NCBI RefSeq assembly: GCF_047948215.1
Contig: NC_134455.1
Span: forward strand, 343,690,997 to 343,754,996
Direction of reading: 5' to 3'
Length of the DNA: 64,000 nucleotides
Origin: Lycorma delicatula
Lineage: Eukaryota; Arthropoda; Insecta; Hemiptera; Fulgoridae
Positions within the stretch are counted from its first letter, which is position 1. Every line of letters begins with the position of its first letter. Shown one piece after another: positions 1-12,166 of the stretch. Below the pieces are notes generated by a model. The model did no database searches. It was given only the letters and a program-made list of their open reading frames with translations, and was not told the origin of the DNA. Made by a program: the position numbers and the translations under genes.

Positions 1-2863
1 TAAACTTTTGAATAATATAATATATTGCAAAACTTGAATTTTTAAATGCTGATATGCTACCTATTTTTGCTTCTCACAACCCACATGAAGTCAACTTTGT
101 CTCATAAATGTTACATGCACCAGTCAATGTGTTATAATAAATACATAAGGAAAAAAAAAGAATAAGAATAGACATGTGCACACACACACAATCTATAACT
201 TGTATTATGTATGTATGTCTTAAATATCATAAAAATAGAATTTTATTATTATCTTAATAATTTTCTAGCTATCCATGAAATTGGATAATTGCCCTTTTAT
301 CATAAGAGGCGCATATCAGAAAATTCTATAAAGAAGCCTCTAATCTACTTAAACTATTATAAAAGATAAGCTTGTCTTCAGTATTAATCCTTGTGTAATT
401 CTACTTGTAATGGAAACAGAATGTGCTAAATTTAGACCCTAATCACAATTTCTGTTATCTGATCCTTAAACAACACTTGAACTAAGAAGTAAGGAATACC
501 TTTAAATATCCCTTTACATAGCTGATAAAATAAAATTTTATAGTCCACAGTATTAAAAAATTTTGTTCTATGAATACATTCAACTTTCAGGAGAAAAAAA
601 ATGTGAATTTTAATTCTACATCTTCAGTGCTCCTATCCCAAAAGCAATAATAACTTTCAGAAAAAACTAACATTTTAGAAAAGATATCAGTCTTGCTTTG
701 ACACAATTTTCAATCATATAAACACTAATAAAATTTTATTTTATTCTTTAATTTTATCTAAAATGAGATAGGGCAATAATGACCATCAGAAGTTTTTTCC
801 TCTAATAGATTAAAAGCTAATTTCAGAGAATCAAAAAAATAAATGGTTTGAAAAGTCTAACAAATGTAAAAAAGAAAGAGGTTTTATATACAATGACTAA
901 TAATCTGTAAAATCTTTTCATTAATTCTTTCATCACCTGATGATTTATGTATGCTTAACTGATCATTAATTGATAAATTTCAGAATCCAGAATAAAACAA
1001 TGAATATAATTATGAATATTTAACTGCCGTAAATGTTCAATAAAGGTCGTGTAAGCAACCTAATGCAGTTAGTTATAAGTCATTCCAGAAAATGCCATTA
1101 GTTTTCAAGAACTACAAGCATCTTATGCCAAGCTTACTATGGAAAATGAGGAGTGAAGTGAATTTCTCATTACCTTCTTCATTGATTCAAATATATAGTT
1201 ACATATCAGGATAACACTTAACCTGGGAGTCCCTGTGGACCAGCTGTATAACAAACATCATTATTTATTATCAGAGAAAGCAACTCTTGACTTACCTCGT
1301 ACACTATATAGGAAATTACTATGGGTAGTACCCCCTTTGTTACAAAATTATGAATAAGAAATACATTGCTTCATTTTGCAAGGAAGGTCTAATTTGTAAC
1401 TGTAAGGATAAACACTTAGAGCTATTCATTCCAAATTTGAATTTTTTGTCAGTTTTAATTTTAAATATTTATAAATATATGATTATTTATGGCATCAATT
1501 GTTTCTATGCTAAATTAAAACAGTACCATCATTTTCAGAAACAGAAATATCATTACTTTTTGATATTTGTTCACAAAGACCTGTAAAAATCTCCGAGGCT
1601 TTTTGTGGAGTTCTAATCTCGTAATGTCACCCTGTTATAAGATGACACAAAGTAACTACAATATAATTACATTACACTATGCTAATAATATAAAATGATA
1701 ATGAAATAACTAAAAAAGATAACACTTCATTACAGTTTGAGATAAAAATATGATGTAAATTAATATCAACTAAAATTAAATTATCTCTTATTAGCTTTTA
1801 GCATCTTTTAATGTATTAGCTGTTTCTTCTTTAATTTGAAATGAAAAGGTGTTTTCTAATCAAAAACTAAAATATATGCATAATCATTTCTTTGTAAATC
1901 CATAACTAAATGATGTTAGGCCATGTTATTAATGAATTAAGAAAAGTTATAAACTGATCAAACAGGAATGTTATTCTGTTTTATCAAGTATAGTTTATGA
2001 AACTAATTTTATTATGAAACTGAATTATATTCTTATGCACATGTCATTAAAAAAAATAGCAATATGTAAAATAATATTGCTACAAAAAACTAAAAATTAC
2101 ACTTTTCAAATAAAAAGTTCTTTCAAAACATCTTGTTTTTACTTATCTAGAATGAATATCCTCCTTTCTCACCACTACTATTCCTTACTATATACAGAGG
2201 TACTTTTGATGTCTTTATTTTTACATTCTTAATTTTTTCAATCTTTTTGTTGCAGTAACTTTGATTTATCTTCCAGAAGCCGTTTGGAATTCTCTCATGC
2301 AAATCTCTCATTTTAATTCATCTATTATTTTTTTCTAATTGCGACTAGATTTTTCAGTAATTCTTAATGACAAATTGTTTTTTTTTATTTTTTTTATCTT
2401 GATTCCACATTCTATTGATTGCAGAACCAAGATCAGTTTTTCTTCATCTTCAGTGGATACTTCATATCTACTGATTAATAGTTATCATAATTCTTCTTTG
2501 CTTCAGAAGTCATGAAACTCCAAATTTAATTTTCAGAATTATAAATTCAATACCTACCTTAGACATTTGTATGTAGATGCTTTGAAAAACATTTTTAAAA
2601 TGATGACATGAAACTATTTCAGTTTTCTACTAAAGCAACAATTAATTTAAAATACACTTTTTGTTTGTTTTGTTTGTTCTTTAAAATGTAGTATGTTTTT
2701 TTTATCAACAAAGTTTGTAGTGATAAGTCTTGAATATCGATCAAATTTTACCTCGTGGAAAACAGTAAATTTTATAATTATTTCTAATTTACTGAGATAA
2801 TTCATCAATTTCCATTTATCTGCTCAAATTGTAATCATTGAATGAAAATATTTTGAATTTTAG
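1..2863. other. Intron or upstream flank, no recognised feature
   Basis: AT-rich sequence with homopolymer runs and no open frame that resembles a known protein. Exon 2864-3090 opens in mid-codon after a splice acceptor, so gene A has earlier exons. None could be placed here with a matching donor phase. The stretch is therefore most likely intron. Confidence 0.5.
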
Positions 2864-3090
2864 AAGAGGGTGGTGGTGGTGGTGGTGGTGATGATGATGA
2901 GGATGAAGAAGATGAACCACCTAAACCTGGATCAATTGTTGTTACTGATGGTATGATTGATAGACCTTCTGAATCTATGCAAAGACGAATGTCTCGAAAA
3001 AGTTCTGTAATGCCTGATTCGGCAAGAGACATGCAGAGTTCACCAACACTGAAGGATATTATGACAAAAGCTCCTAAGAAACCACCAAAG
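2864..3090 (+). CDS. Gene A, internal exon: Gly/acidic low-complexity then Ser-rich segment; function unknown
   Basis: Acceptor tag at 2861-2863 and donor gtaaat at 3091 bound a 227-nt open exon that starts with two bases of a split codon and ends in phase 0. It encodes an E, seven glycines (from GGT repeats) and a run of D/E, then PPKPGSIVVTDG, a Ser/Arg/Met-rich stretch (RRMSRKSSVMPDSARD) and the basic-proline end KAPKKPPK. The acidic-glycine tract is probably disordered, and RRMSRKSS resembles basophilic kinase sites (inference). No catalytic domain is visible. It joins in phase to exon 10807-10918. The codon use and consensus splice sites make a real exon likely. I do not recognise the protein, and its start lies outside the window. 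Confidence 0.7.
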
Positions 3091-3252
3091 GTAAATTTTT
3101 ACTAATTTTTTTCTATCACGTTTATTATTTAAAAATATTATGTTACTGTGATTGGTAAAATTATAAATATATTATATTAGAATATCCTAAACCAAATTGG
3201 GTAGAATGAGTTCATTCAACACTTTGAATGAAGAGTGCAAATAGTGTAATTC

Positions 3253-3535
3253 AGCTATCCATGATTGAACCCATTGGGTTGGTATAGTGGTGAACACGTT
3301 CCCAAGTCTGCTGATTTGGAAGTCAAGAGTTTCAGCATTCAAGTCCTAGTAAAGGCAGTTACTTTTAGACGGATTTGAATACTAGATCACAGATACTGGT
3401 GTTCTTTGGTGGTTGGGTTTCAATTAACCACACATATCAGGAATGGTTGATGTTCAGGTATTACTCTAAAGTAATACCTGAACAGATTAATTCTCAGAGG
3501 CTAAACAGGAAAAAAGAAAAAGCTATCCATGATTG
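3253..3535 (+). repeat. tRNA-derived SINE, copy A, with 15-bp target-site duplication
   Basis: The SINE body is 3268-3520, flanked by a perfect 15-bp direct repeat, agctatccatgattg, at 3253-3267 and 3521-3535. The 5' part has a tRNA-like A box (ttggtatagtggtgaac) and B box (gcattcaagtcc), as expected of an RNA polymerase III promoter. The body continues with a tRNA-unrelated region (ggtgttctttggtggttggg) and ends in an A/G-rich tail. The same unit recurs at 9738-10033 (-), 18350-18467 (+) and 19819-19963 (-). Amplification by LINE machinery is established for this class. Confidence 0.9.
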
Positions 3536-5019
3536 TGTGAATTATTTAAAAATCACATGTATAAATAAAAATGGTGTACTTATTTAAGATTAAAATTAAA
3601 TTAAGATTATAATAATTAACTCATTACAATTTTTTTTTTTTAATAATCTATTGTAACCATAAAACTGTAATTTTTATTAATTGATCTGAGAATTATACTA
3701 CCACTTTCTTGCAAATAGAAATTTGCTAGAAAAAAGGAAATTTATGAACTGCTGCCTTAGGGAGAAAATATAGCTCTGACTGAAGGGGACAAAAAAAAGT
3801 AAGAAGATTGCAATATTGTCTCTGACAAAGAGTGCAGAGGCCTATATTTTAAGCAAGGTTTTCTACTGAAATTATCGATGTATTTAATTTTATTTCTTTA
3901 TAGTTATTAGATGAGCAATTTCATAGTACTCTCAAGAATTTGACAGTCAAAGATGAATCTGTTCCTTTAAATTACACAAAGAAATTAATCATTAGATGTA
4001 ACAGAATTTTTGATGGTCTAAATGGTTTTCTTTTTTCCATTCTTTATAAATGCATATAAAGTAGCGTATTTATTAACTTTTAGGAGGAGCATCTTAGTCA
4101 AAATTAAGTGGCTAAATAAATATTTAATTAAGTGAATCCGTAATTAATTATAATTAATGGTATATAATTGTTTTCTGAAATTTTATAAGTATGAATTCTC
4201 AAAAAAAAAGTTAAATTTTATAACACTATAATGTTTGTTAAAAAATTAAAGTTTGGATATATAAGAATTTGTTTTTTAATAATGAAGGGACTAAGAAAAT
4301 TAAGTGCTAGTTGGGCATATCTCTACGCCAATCTAGCACTTCATCTTGGCCAAATGCAAAGAGATAGATATGGCCAAGATAAAAAAGTTTCTATCCTTCT
4401 GCTACATGGTATTGACATTGATTACATAACATATCTCGTGTATCTAGTAGAAAATGAATCTAGTATATTTTAATCTTTGTTATTGAGGTGATCAAAGATT
4501 GAGAAGGGGCCTACAGAATATGAAGGCAAAAAACTCTAAACCTGTTGAACATTATTATATTTCTTGCTTGTCTATATGTGTAAAGAGTTTTGTAAAAGAA
4601 CAGTGGAATATTATATTTCCTTTTAATATATTCTGAGGCTAAAGAAATAATGTGGCAGAGGCCAAGAACCACATACTTCCAGACTTAAGTTATATTCTTA
4701 TTCCTGGAAGTAGGACACATTTTTAAAAAGGATAGTTCAAATATCAACAATACTTTCATTTTTAATTTGAGGTCAAGTGAGTTTAAAGCATCTGGAGGTA
4801 TTGTAGCACCCTAGCTCAGAAATTCACTTAGTTTCTTTGGTCCTCTAGAATTAGAAGATTTTTGGAAGTATTGTGAATTTAAAAATTGTTTCTGTATAGA
4901 GGGGATTGAGAGGTAAGAGTGGGTCTGAGGAGCAAGGAAAACCAAGTATTTGACACCATTCAGACCCCTTTTCAAAAGAGTGTCAAATACTCTGTTCAAA
5001 TATTGAACAAGAACAGTTC
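3536..5019. other. Gene A intron, no gene; short hairpins
   Basis: AT-rich intron sequence. It contains interlocking short inverted repeats at 4302-4379 (aagtgctag/ctagcactt and tcttggcca/tggccaaga) and a 12-bp hairpin with arms at 4945-4956 and 4980-4991 (agtatttgacac and its complement). No coding signal is recognised. Confidence 0.5.
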
Positions 5020-5987
5020 AAATATTCCAATGTTTCAATTTTCCTTGTTTAACTGTAAGGGGATTCCAGAAGGTTACATAATTTGGTCCCTACCAAACTA
5101 GTGATTTATTTTTGGCTCCTAAAATGAATCTCAAAACTTTCATGAATTTGTGATAAATTGTTTTCTCATCATATTTTATTATTCACTTGTATATCACAAA
5201 ATAATAGTATTTATTACATTCTACCATGAAAGAACTTCAAGAAGGTAATCTTGGGGAAGATGGATTGATGTCCACCTCTACCTTCTGACACTTAGGAAAA
5301 AGTAATGTTTCCAGAAAAGGAAATTTTCAGATCAGTTTCGTAAATTGAGATTACTCCAAACCAACTGATGTGTTTTCATATAGTAGTGCAAGTAAGAGGG
5401 GGGTGGTTATGTAAGTGGTGGTAGACATTGTTTCCAGAAAATGTTACTGTTACATGATGATGAAGAAATTAATTAATAGAAAATAGTAAAAAATTCTAAT
5501 GGGGCTTGCTTTGCTTCATATATTTTTTAAATACTATAACCATACTGTTGGAATATAGCCATAAAAGTTTAATTTTATATAATTTTCAATTACTGATTTA
5601 ATGCTAATTATGACAATCATCACATCTTTAATAGTTTTAAGGGTGCAGGTGAGAAGGCAAGGAGGGCCCACACTTGAATGACTCAACTTGAGTTTATTCA
5701 TTCCAAAAATAAAGTTTTGAAAAAAATGGGTAAAACATCAAAATATTGTTCATAATTTAAAGGCATAGTTATTATTATTAAAAAGTAATAAAATAATCTT
5801 TCATGGTAGAATGTAATAAATACTATTACTTTATAATATAAAAGTGAATAATAAAATATGATGAGAAAACAATTCAACACAAATTCATGAAAGTTTTGAG
5901 ATTCATTTGAGGGGCCAAAAATAAATATGTAACCCTGTGGAATCCCCTTACAGTTAAACAAGTAAAAATTGAAATATTGCAATATTT
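5020..5987. mobile_element. Foldback / MITE-like inverted repeat element
   Basis: The segment 5020-5233 reappears as its reverse complement at 5798-5987. Shared landmarks include cttgtttaactgtaagggga, atgaatctcaaaactttcat and attacattctaccatgaaag. The arms are roughly 190-215 bp, differ by small indels (the right arm lacks a block near 5080-5105), and flank about 560 bp of unrelated AT-rich sequence. Short open frames in the arms only mirror each other and are not genes. This layout fits a foldback element, or the ends of a decayed DNA transposon. No transposase remains inside. Confidence 0.7.
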
Positions 5988-6824
5988 GTATTTATATTAT
6001 TTTTTTTCATAATTTAAAGGCAGGAAATAATTTAAATCTTAACAGAAGGCTTTAAGTGGCAAGGGATTCTTGACCTATTAGACATCATTAAGGTTTTTAT
6101 TCGTCCTCAGAAAATGATGTGGGTTACTAATGAAGGTAGTACAGTTTGAATTAAGAAAGTTAAGTACACGAGTGTGAAACATTGCTTGAAGTTTCATTAA
6201 AGATTTCACTGGCCTTCACAAAACTGAAAAAGAGAAAATATTGAATATACCAAGCTTGCAGTTATGAATTACTATTAGGAGCTAGTAGCTGTTGATGGTT
6301 AAGGAGAACTGAACTTCTTATCCTGCATCATATTAAACATTTTTTTTTGAACTTGTAACAGATATTAAAAAAGAACAATTGAAAACAATATTCTTTTTTT
6401 TTTGTTAAGAGTCCTGTTGGGTAACAGGTATTGCGGGAAAAGAGCATCAACACCAGTTTGACACCATTATGTTTTAATGGTAGAACAATAAAAAAAAAAG
6501 TTTGAATGCTGCAATATTTAAAGTTTTGTTAACAGAGGGTATATATTTGTCTTTGACAGAAATCTCTATGTTCCAGAAATAACTTTTGATTCATTAAAAA
6601 AAAAACTATTGGAGAATTTTTGTCCTTGTTTTGAAGTATGGATTCATTTAAACTCATCTAGTTGGGTTTCAACAATGAGTCTTGCTACATATACGTAAAT
6701 AATCTAGCCCAGCTTATCAGTTCCTAATCTCTGAAGATACTGAACAGTACCTTATTAATGACTAGATTAGGTAGAAGAAAATCCATATAAGTAAAAATAT
6801 GTACAGAAAAGATATGAGTATATA
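5988..6824. other. Gene A intron, nothing recognised
   Basis: AT-rich sequence with homopolymer runs. No coding frame, RNA gene or repeat structure was recognised between the foldback element and the long-TIR transposon. Confidence 0.5.
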
Positions 6825-8900
6825 CAGTGTAATAAAAAAGTGTACCTGGTTATTCATTTTCAGACTATCAAACTGAACAAAAAATGATTTTTTCTAGAAC
6901 AGAAAATTCTCAATGAAAGAATAACAATTTCCCTCTAATTTTCCTTCTGTGTACTATTTTGTCAAAAAAAATTTGTACTCTAGATAGGGATCAAGGAATT
7001 ATATCTGCTACACATATTTACACTAAATTTTTCTAATAAATAAAAAATTATGGTAAAACATTTCATAAATTTCAAAATGGTTACCACATAATTTTTAATA
7101 ATTTATATCTCTGTAATTATTAGTCATATACATTTTATTAACCCAAACACCTTTCATTGTGTACAAAGTGACAGTTAATTTTTGAAAACTGGACAATTTA
7201 ATATAATTAACTAATTTTTTAAAAAATATACAATGGTGTAGCTTTTTGATATTCTGGAAACTTTGCTGAAGATCAACAATGAGCACCGGTGTATTGTTAA
7301 GCATACTCTTTAGGTACCACAAAGGTATAAATCTGTTTTAGGTCAGATGATCTGTGGGACAAGCTACTGGTTCTGTATAATCAATTCACCTCTCAGGGAA
7401 GTAGATATTGAAGTACTGATGGACATTGACATTAAATTGTGATGAGGCACTATCATATATGAGTCACACGTCATTCCTAGTTATCAGAGGAACTTCATCC
7501 AAATGATTCTGTAAGGAAATAACAATACTTCTCATTGTTCCATTGTGCTGACAGGAAACATGAACCAGTCTGAAACTTCATCACAAACCCAAACATTTAT
7601 TGAAAAAACCTTAATGGTATATTGCATAAGGATGTTCTTGTTCTCCTTGTGAAAATTAATGATTCCAACTGAAATAATGAACATTATTGTGGTGAGAAAT
7701 TGAGGATTATTTGTCAATTTTTGTAAAATTACTCAACAAAATGGTAGTTTTGGTAAGATCCACTTTTTCTCTTAACTGCGTGCACTCTTTGTACATTATA
7801 CAGATACAACTGTTGGCTTTGCACAATTCTCAGTCATAACCAACTTATTCACTTAATAGTCTGATCCCTTCTTTTACTGAACTCTGAATTTTCCTCAACA
7901 TATTCCAGGACAGTTCTTTCAAGTCCAGTGATCTCATGGTTAACAGTATTTGCTGATCATGAGTTTTGGGAGATTAAGTCTATGGTTTCTCTTAACCCTT
8001 CATACAGAAATACAAAACCAAAATCATTTGGCAAATTGCAAATAGACAAACATTTATATACAGACAGTGCACTTCAGCTCAACTGCAGTCTGCCAGCCTG
8101 TACAAGATGCATTTCTGCCATTTCAGTAAGAGAATAAACTTCCATCTTAAAAAAGTAAAACACAAGTAAAGAAAAATGGTATCAAAACAAATGTAAGCAA
8201 TATTCGATCCTCAAAAACAAAAAAAAAAAAAAATAGAATAATAAAGAAAATAAATTAACAGAAAAAAATAACTTAAAACAGTAATATACAATACCTTGTT
8301 CAATTTAACTATAATAGAATACAACTTTGCTATGATTATTGCCAAATTTAGTTTAATTTATTATCAAACAAATAATTACATAAATATTACGTATTAAATA
8401 ATTTTAATATTACCATTAATAACTCATTTTTAATTATTTCAGTTTAATAGTTTTTTATTAGTGGTAGAGATGAAATCTGGGCTGAAAATGGTCATAAGTT
8501 TTCTGCATATAACACTGTTTGTAAACAGGTTTTCAGAATGATAAATATGTATTGTCATTTGTTATAATCAAAACCTTAACATTTTAATTAATAAACATTT
8601 TTGATAAGATTAACGATTACAGAGATATAAATGATAACAAAATTGTTGTGGCCATTATTTAAAATTTGTTCAACATGTTACCATGCAAAATTTTATTAGA
8701 AAAGTTGAAACCAAATATTAGAATGATTCCTCCTTCCAATCTTGAGTTATACATATTTCTTTAAAAAACAAAAAAATTGTCTACAAAACAAAGGGGAAAT
8801 TGTCATTCTTTCTTCAAGGATTTTCTGTTCAATAAAAAATCAATTTTGTTCTGTAGAATTCAATAATTAATAACTGGGTACACTTTATTTTGTTACACTA
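6825..8900 (-). mobile_element. Tc1/mariner-like element with about 290-bp terminal inverted repeats
   Basis: The left end cagtgtaataaaaaagtgta (from 6825) matches the inverted right end tagtgtaacaaaataaagtg (complement, ending 8900). Each is flanked by TA (6823-6824 and 8901-8902), the expected Tc1/mariner target duplication. Similarity between the arms continues inward to about 7121 on the left and 8611 on the right, with shared landmarks such as aacagaaaat and tttatatctctgtaat. The interior carries a dead minus-strand transposase. Arms of this length are unusual for mariner elements, whose inverted repeats are normally about 30 bp. Confidence 0.8.
7095..8150 (-). pseudogene. Tc1/mariner-like transposase, heavily decayed
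   Basis: Reading the minus strand from about 8145 downward through several frames recovers pieces of an insect mariner-like transposase in the right order. First comes an N-terminal piece, VYSLTEMAEMHLV. A helix-turn-helix-like part follows around 7880-7780 (VLEYVEENSEF, LYLYNVQRVHAV). The catalytic-core pieces are INFHKENKN and SINVWVCDEV at 7700-7580, then DEVPLITRNDVW and FNIYFPER near 7500-7390, and TPVLIVDLQQSF at 7290-7260. Stops and frameshifts occur throughout, and the first catalytic acidic position is lost. The family assignment rests on remembered motif order and was not searched. Confidence 0.65.
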
Positions 8901-9726
8901 TATGTATTATCTGATTTTTATCAGAACGGCTTTTTTTATTTCTGACATTTGAAATTTAAAAAAAATTTTTATTATAAAACAAAGCATTATTTTTTTTTAT
9001 AGAAATCATGGATTAAATATTGACTTCTACAAAAATTGTTTTTGTTTCAGTAATAAATAGCCACCTAGTTTCTAACAATTATTCCATTCCTTAAGTTGTG
9101 TGATGAGGAAGTTTCCAACTGATTATAAACTGTTCAACTAAACTCTCTCCCTACCAGAAGATACATGTAGGCTTAACTAAAGACAGGCTTCTGTTCTACC
9201 AATAATCTTACCTCAAAGAACATAACTAAAAAAAAAATCCTGTTCATACTAAGTTATTTCATGCATGCAACAGAAAAAATTTGAAGAACAAAGAAAATGA
9301 CAATTTTTGGTTACTAGTACAAACAATTGCAGAAAAGATAGTTGTGCTTGTGTGCCTGCTTTTGTATCTTTCCTTCCATCAATTAAACTAAACTCTGAGA
9401 ATCTGATAATAATTTTTTTAGTTATCTCCAAGGATCTGGCCGAACATAATAAGCTGTGGACGTACATACCATACAGGTATAGCAATCCTGTACTCATTCT
9501 TAGGTGAGTCTTTAATTTTTGGAAGATAGTAGTTTTTGCCACAAATTGTATTTATGCTGGTCAACATACAGTTGTATTCAGTATATTGATCAATCATGAA
9601 CTGCTCTTAGTTTCCCGATGACATCTCCTGTCTGCAAACTCTTTGAGCTAACTTCTCAGTGGGATTATTTGTCCTATTCTGTGACTCTCTATGAGTACAT
9701 CATCCTTTCTCACCATCTATCCTTCT
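8901..9726. other. Gene A intron with one orphan exon-like segment
   Basis: Mostly AT-rich. An exon-like segment at 9422-9503 has a polypyrimidine-AG acceptor and an ideal AG|gtgagt donor, and one frame reads ISKDLAEHNKLWTYIPYRY. Its 82-nt length does not fit the phase-0 junction between the flanking gene A exons, so it is not included in the gene model. No other feature was recognised. Confidence 0.35.
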
Positions 9727-10044
9727 TGGTATAACTTTTTTTCCTGTTCAGCCTCTGGGAATCAGTCAGGTATTACTTCAGAGGATGAATGAGGATAATA
9801 TGTATGATTGTAAGTGAAGTGTAGTCTTGCATAGTCTCAGATCAACCATTTCTGAGATGTGTGGTATATTGGAACTCAACCACCAAAGAACACCGGTATC
9901 AAAGATCTAGTATTCAAATCCACATAAAAGTAACTACCTTAACTAGGATTTGAACATTTGAACTCTCGACTTTGAAATCAGCTGATTTGCAAAAATGCGT
10001 TCACCACTAGACCAATCCAAGTGGGTTGCTTAGTGGTATAACTT
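9727..10044 (-). repeat. tRNA-derived SINE, copy B, full length, with 11-bp target-site duplication
   Basis: The body (9738-10033) is in reverse orientation relative to copy A and covers the whole unit, from the tRNA-like head (B box and A box near 9950-10015 on the minus strand) to the A-rich tail at 9738. It is flanked by a perfect 11-bp direct repeat, tggtataactt, at 9727-9737 and 10034-10044. It retains the central part (agactatgcaagactacact) that is altered in copy A. Confidence 0.9.
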
Positions 10045-10806
10045 GGACAATTCTACCTCTGCACTAACAATATTAAACCTAGATGTGCCAGAATATGAAT
10101 AAATATTTATTCAGATCAGGGATTAATTATAATATTACACATGTCTCTTGATTGGGTAGATGTATTACTTAAGATTTTATCATAGCGTAATGAGATAGGT
10201 GAACAACCTACCTATCCTGGTAGGTTCATTACCAGTTAACTGCATATTAACAGATAAAAGTAATAGAGGTTGAAATAAATATTAAAAAATAAAAATATAA
10301 AATCTGTTCAGTTTAAACAAATCTGAAAGATACAATTGAAATTATTTGAATATAAATTGTTTGAACATGTCAAACAAATGTCCAGAGAAATCTGTTTTTA
10401 TTATTTAAAAAAAATTATGCCATTTACAAATTAGTAGCATTTTTCTAAAAAAAAATTATTTTGAAATAAACTGGAGAAAGATCTCTTACATGAGATAACA
10501 TTAAAAATTTCAAGAAAGCATTAAGCTCTTTCTGTGTATAATAAACTTAAGGCCAGAGATTGTGTTGTGTAAAAATAGTTATATTAGTTTGATAGACGTG
10601 GACTTTTTTTAAGCATTCATGGATGCTAATAAAATGATGCTGCCATATTGAAGTCTGCTTGTGGACTTTTTCCTAATTTACAAGAATACAGATAGACAGT
10701 AAATTATTTCTATTTTTGTGGTCATTGTTAGTTCAGGCCCATGCTGATGTAAAATAGTCTTAATGTACCATACTAATGCTGATTGTTTAAAAAAATTGCT
10801 TAACAG
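10045..10806. other. Gene A intron, nothing recognised
   Basis: AT-rich intron sequence running up to the acceptor at 10801-10806. A short inverted repeat (gataggt/acctatc) near 10195-10215 is the only structure seen. Confidence 0.5.
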
Positions 10807-10918
10807 GATCCAGAACTACAGACATTGTTTGCCCAGAAAACTTGTTCTGGTGCTTCAGTAACCGGCAAGCAATCTTATGATAGTCAAGTGAAAGCATCTC
10901 ACAGTGGAACTAAAATAG
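10807..10918 (+). CDS. Gene A, internal exon; function unknown
   Basis: A 112-nt exon between acceptor taacag (10801-10806) and donor gtaatt (10919). It continues in phase 0 from exon 2864-3090 and ends one base into a codon. It encodes DPELQTLFAQKTCSGASVTG, then a KQSYDSQVKASHSGTKI segment. The piece is hydrophilic and Ser/Thr/Lys-rich, with no transmembrane segment or known motif. The clean phase match with the exons on both sides, across introns of 7.7 kb and 1.1 kb, is the main support that this is real coding sequence. I do not recognise the family. Confidence 0.75.
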
Positions 10919-11183
10919 GTAATTATAGTTTTCGTTTAGCACATGAAAATAATTTTTTAAATTCTATTTTATATTACAGTGATACCTAAGGGTAAAAATA
11001 TATTGCCTATTAATTTGTTGTTCATAATATACACAAATGTGTGTGTGTGTGTAAAATATTTTAAAGCGGTGTGTATTGTCAGTTTAAATTCAACTGAAAT
11101 TCATTGCAGATTTTAACATTTTTAAAAATATATAAAAAATCTTTCTGCCACCTTAAAATGAGTCAAATGTGTGAGCATGCATG

Positions 11184-11612
<429 letters not shown>

Positions 11613-12063
11613 TTGCAATGTTAATTTTACAGATTTGTTTTAAATCTTTTTTGATAATAAAAAGATCCTAATTTACCTACTGTATGATGAAATGTAGTAA
11701 AGTGTGTAAATGTAGTAAAATGTAATAATTTACTTTCCCATTAAAATTTTTTTTACTTCCGGTGTTGTGTGTATTCTTTTTATCAAAAAATACACATGCT
11801 TTTCGAAAAAAGGTATATTTTTAAACTTTAATCATAAAATCTTTTTAATCGTTTCAATAAAAAATGGTTCTGATAAAAGTGATAAATCTTTACAACAAAT
11901 TAAAAAGCTACGCTGATAAGTAATAAAAAAAATCAATATTTTAATTAAAATGAATACATTTTGCTGCTTGGATACTCTTAAATATAATTTTTTGTTGATT
12001 TGGAAAATCATTGGTTAGTAATGTTTTTTAGAAATTACATAGAACATTTTTTGTTGATTTCAG

Positions 12064-12166
12064 AGGGAGCACGACGTGCTGACATGCTGAAATTCTTGAA
12101 TTCTTTACGTAAAGAACAAACTGATCGTATTAGCATAGAATTAAAACAACTGGAAAAGATTAATGA
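12064..12166 (+). CDS. Gene A, internal exon with predicted coiled-coil segment; function unknown
   Basis: A 103-nt exon between acceptor ttgatttcag (ending 12063) and a strong donor gtgagt at 12167. The G left from the previous exon completes GAG, and the frame reads EGARRADMLKFLNSLRKEQ followed by TDRISIELKQLEKIN. The piece is highly charged and heptad-like (L, L, I, L, L, I spacing), so an amphipathic helix or coiled coil is likely. It ends two bases into a codon. The next exon needs only one preceding base, so either a small exon is missing between them or the model is disrupted. Reading through the donor instead gives a stop (TGA) right after NE. Confidence 0.75.

Noticed and set aside
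1273..1320. Possible exon after ttattatcag reading KATLDLPRTLYRKLLW
   Set aside because: The donor is poor (gtagta), the end phase does not match exon 2864-3090, and the piece is very short.
4919..5101. Open frame with FNCKGIPEGYI, repeated at 5698-5982 on the other strand
   Set aside because: Both frames come from the arms of the inverted repeat 5020-5987. Similarity reflects the repeat, not protein conservation.
9249..9542. 97-codon minus-strand frame
   Set aside because: No recognisable domain, overlaps an exon-like plus-strand segment, and its composition is that of AT-rich intron.
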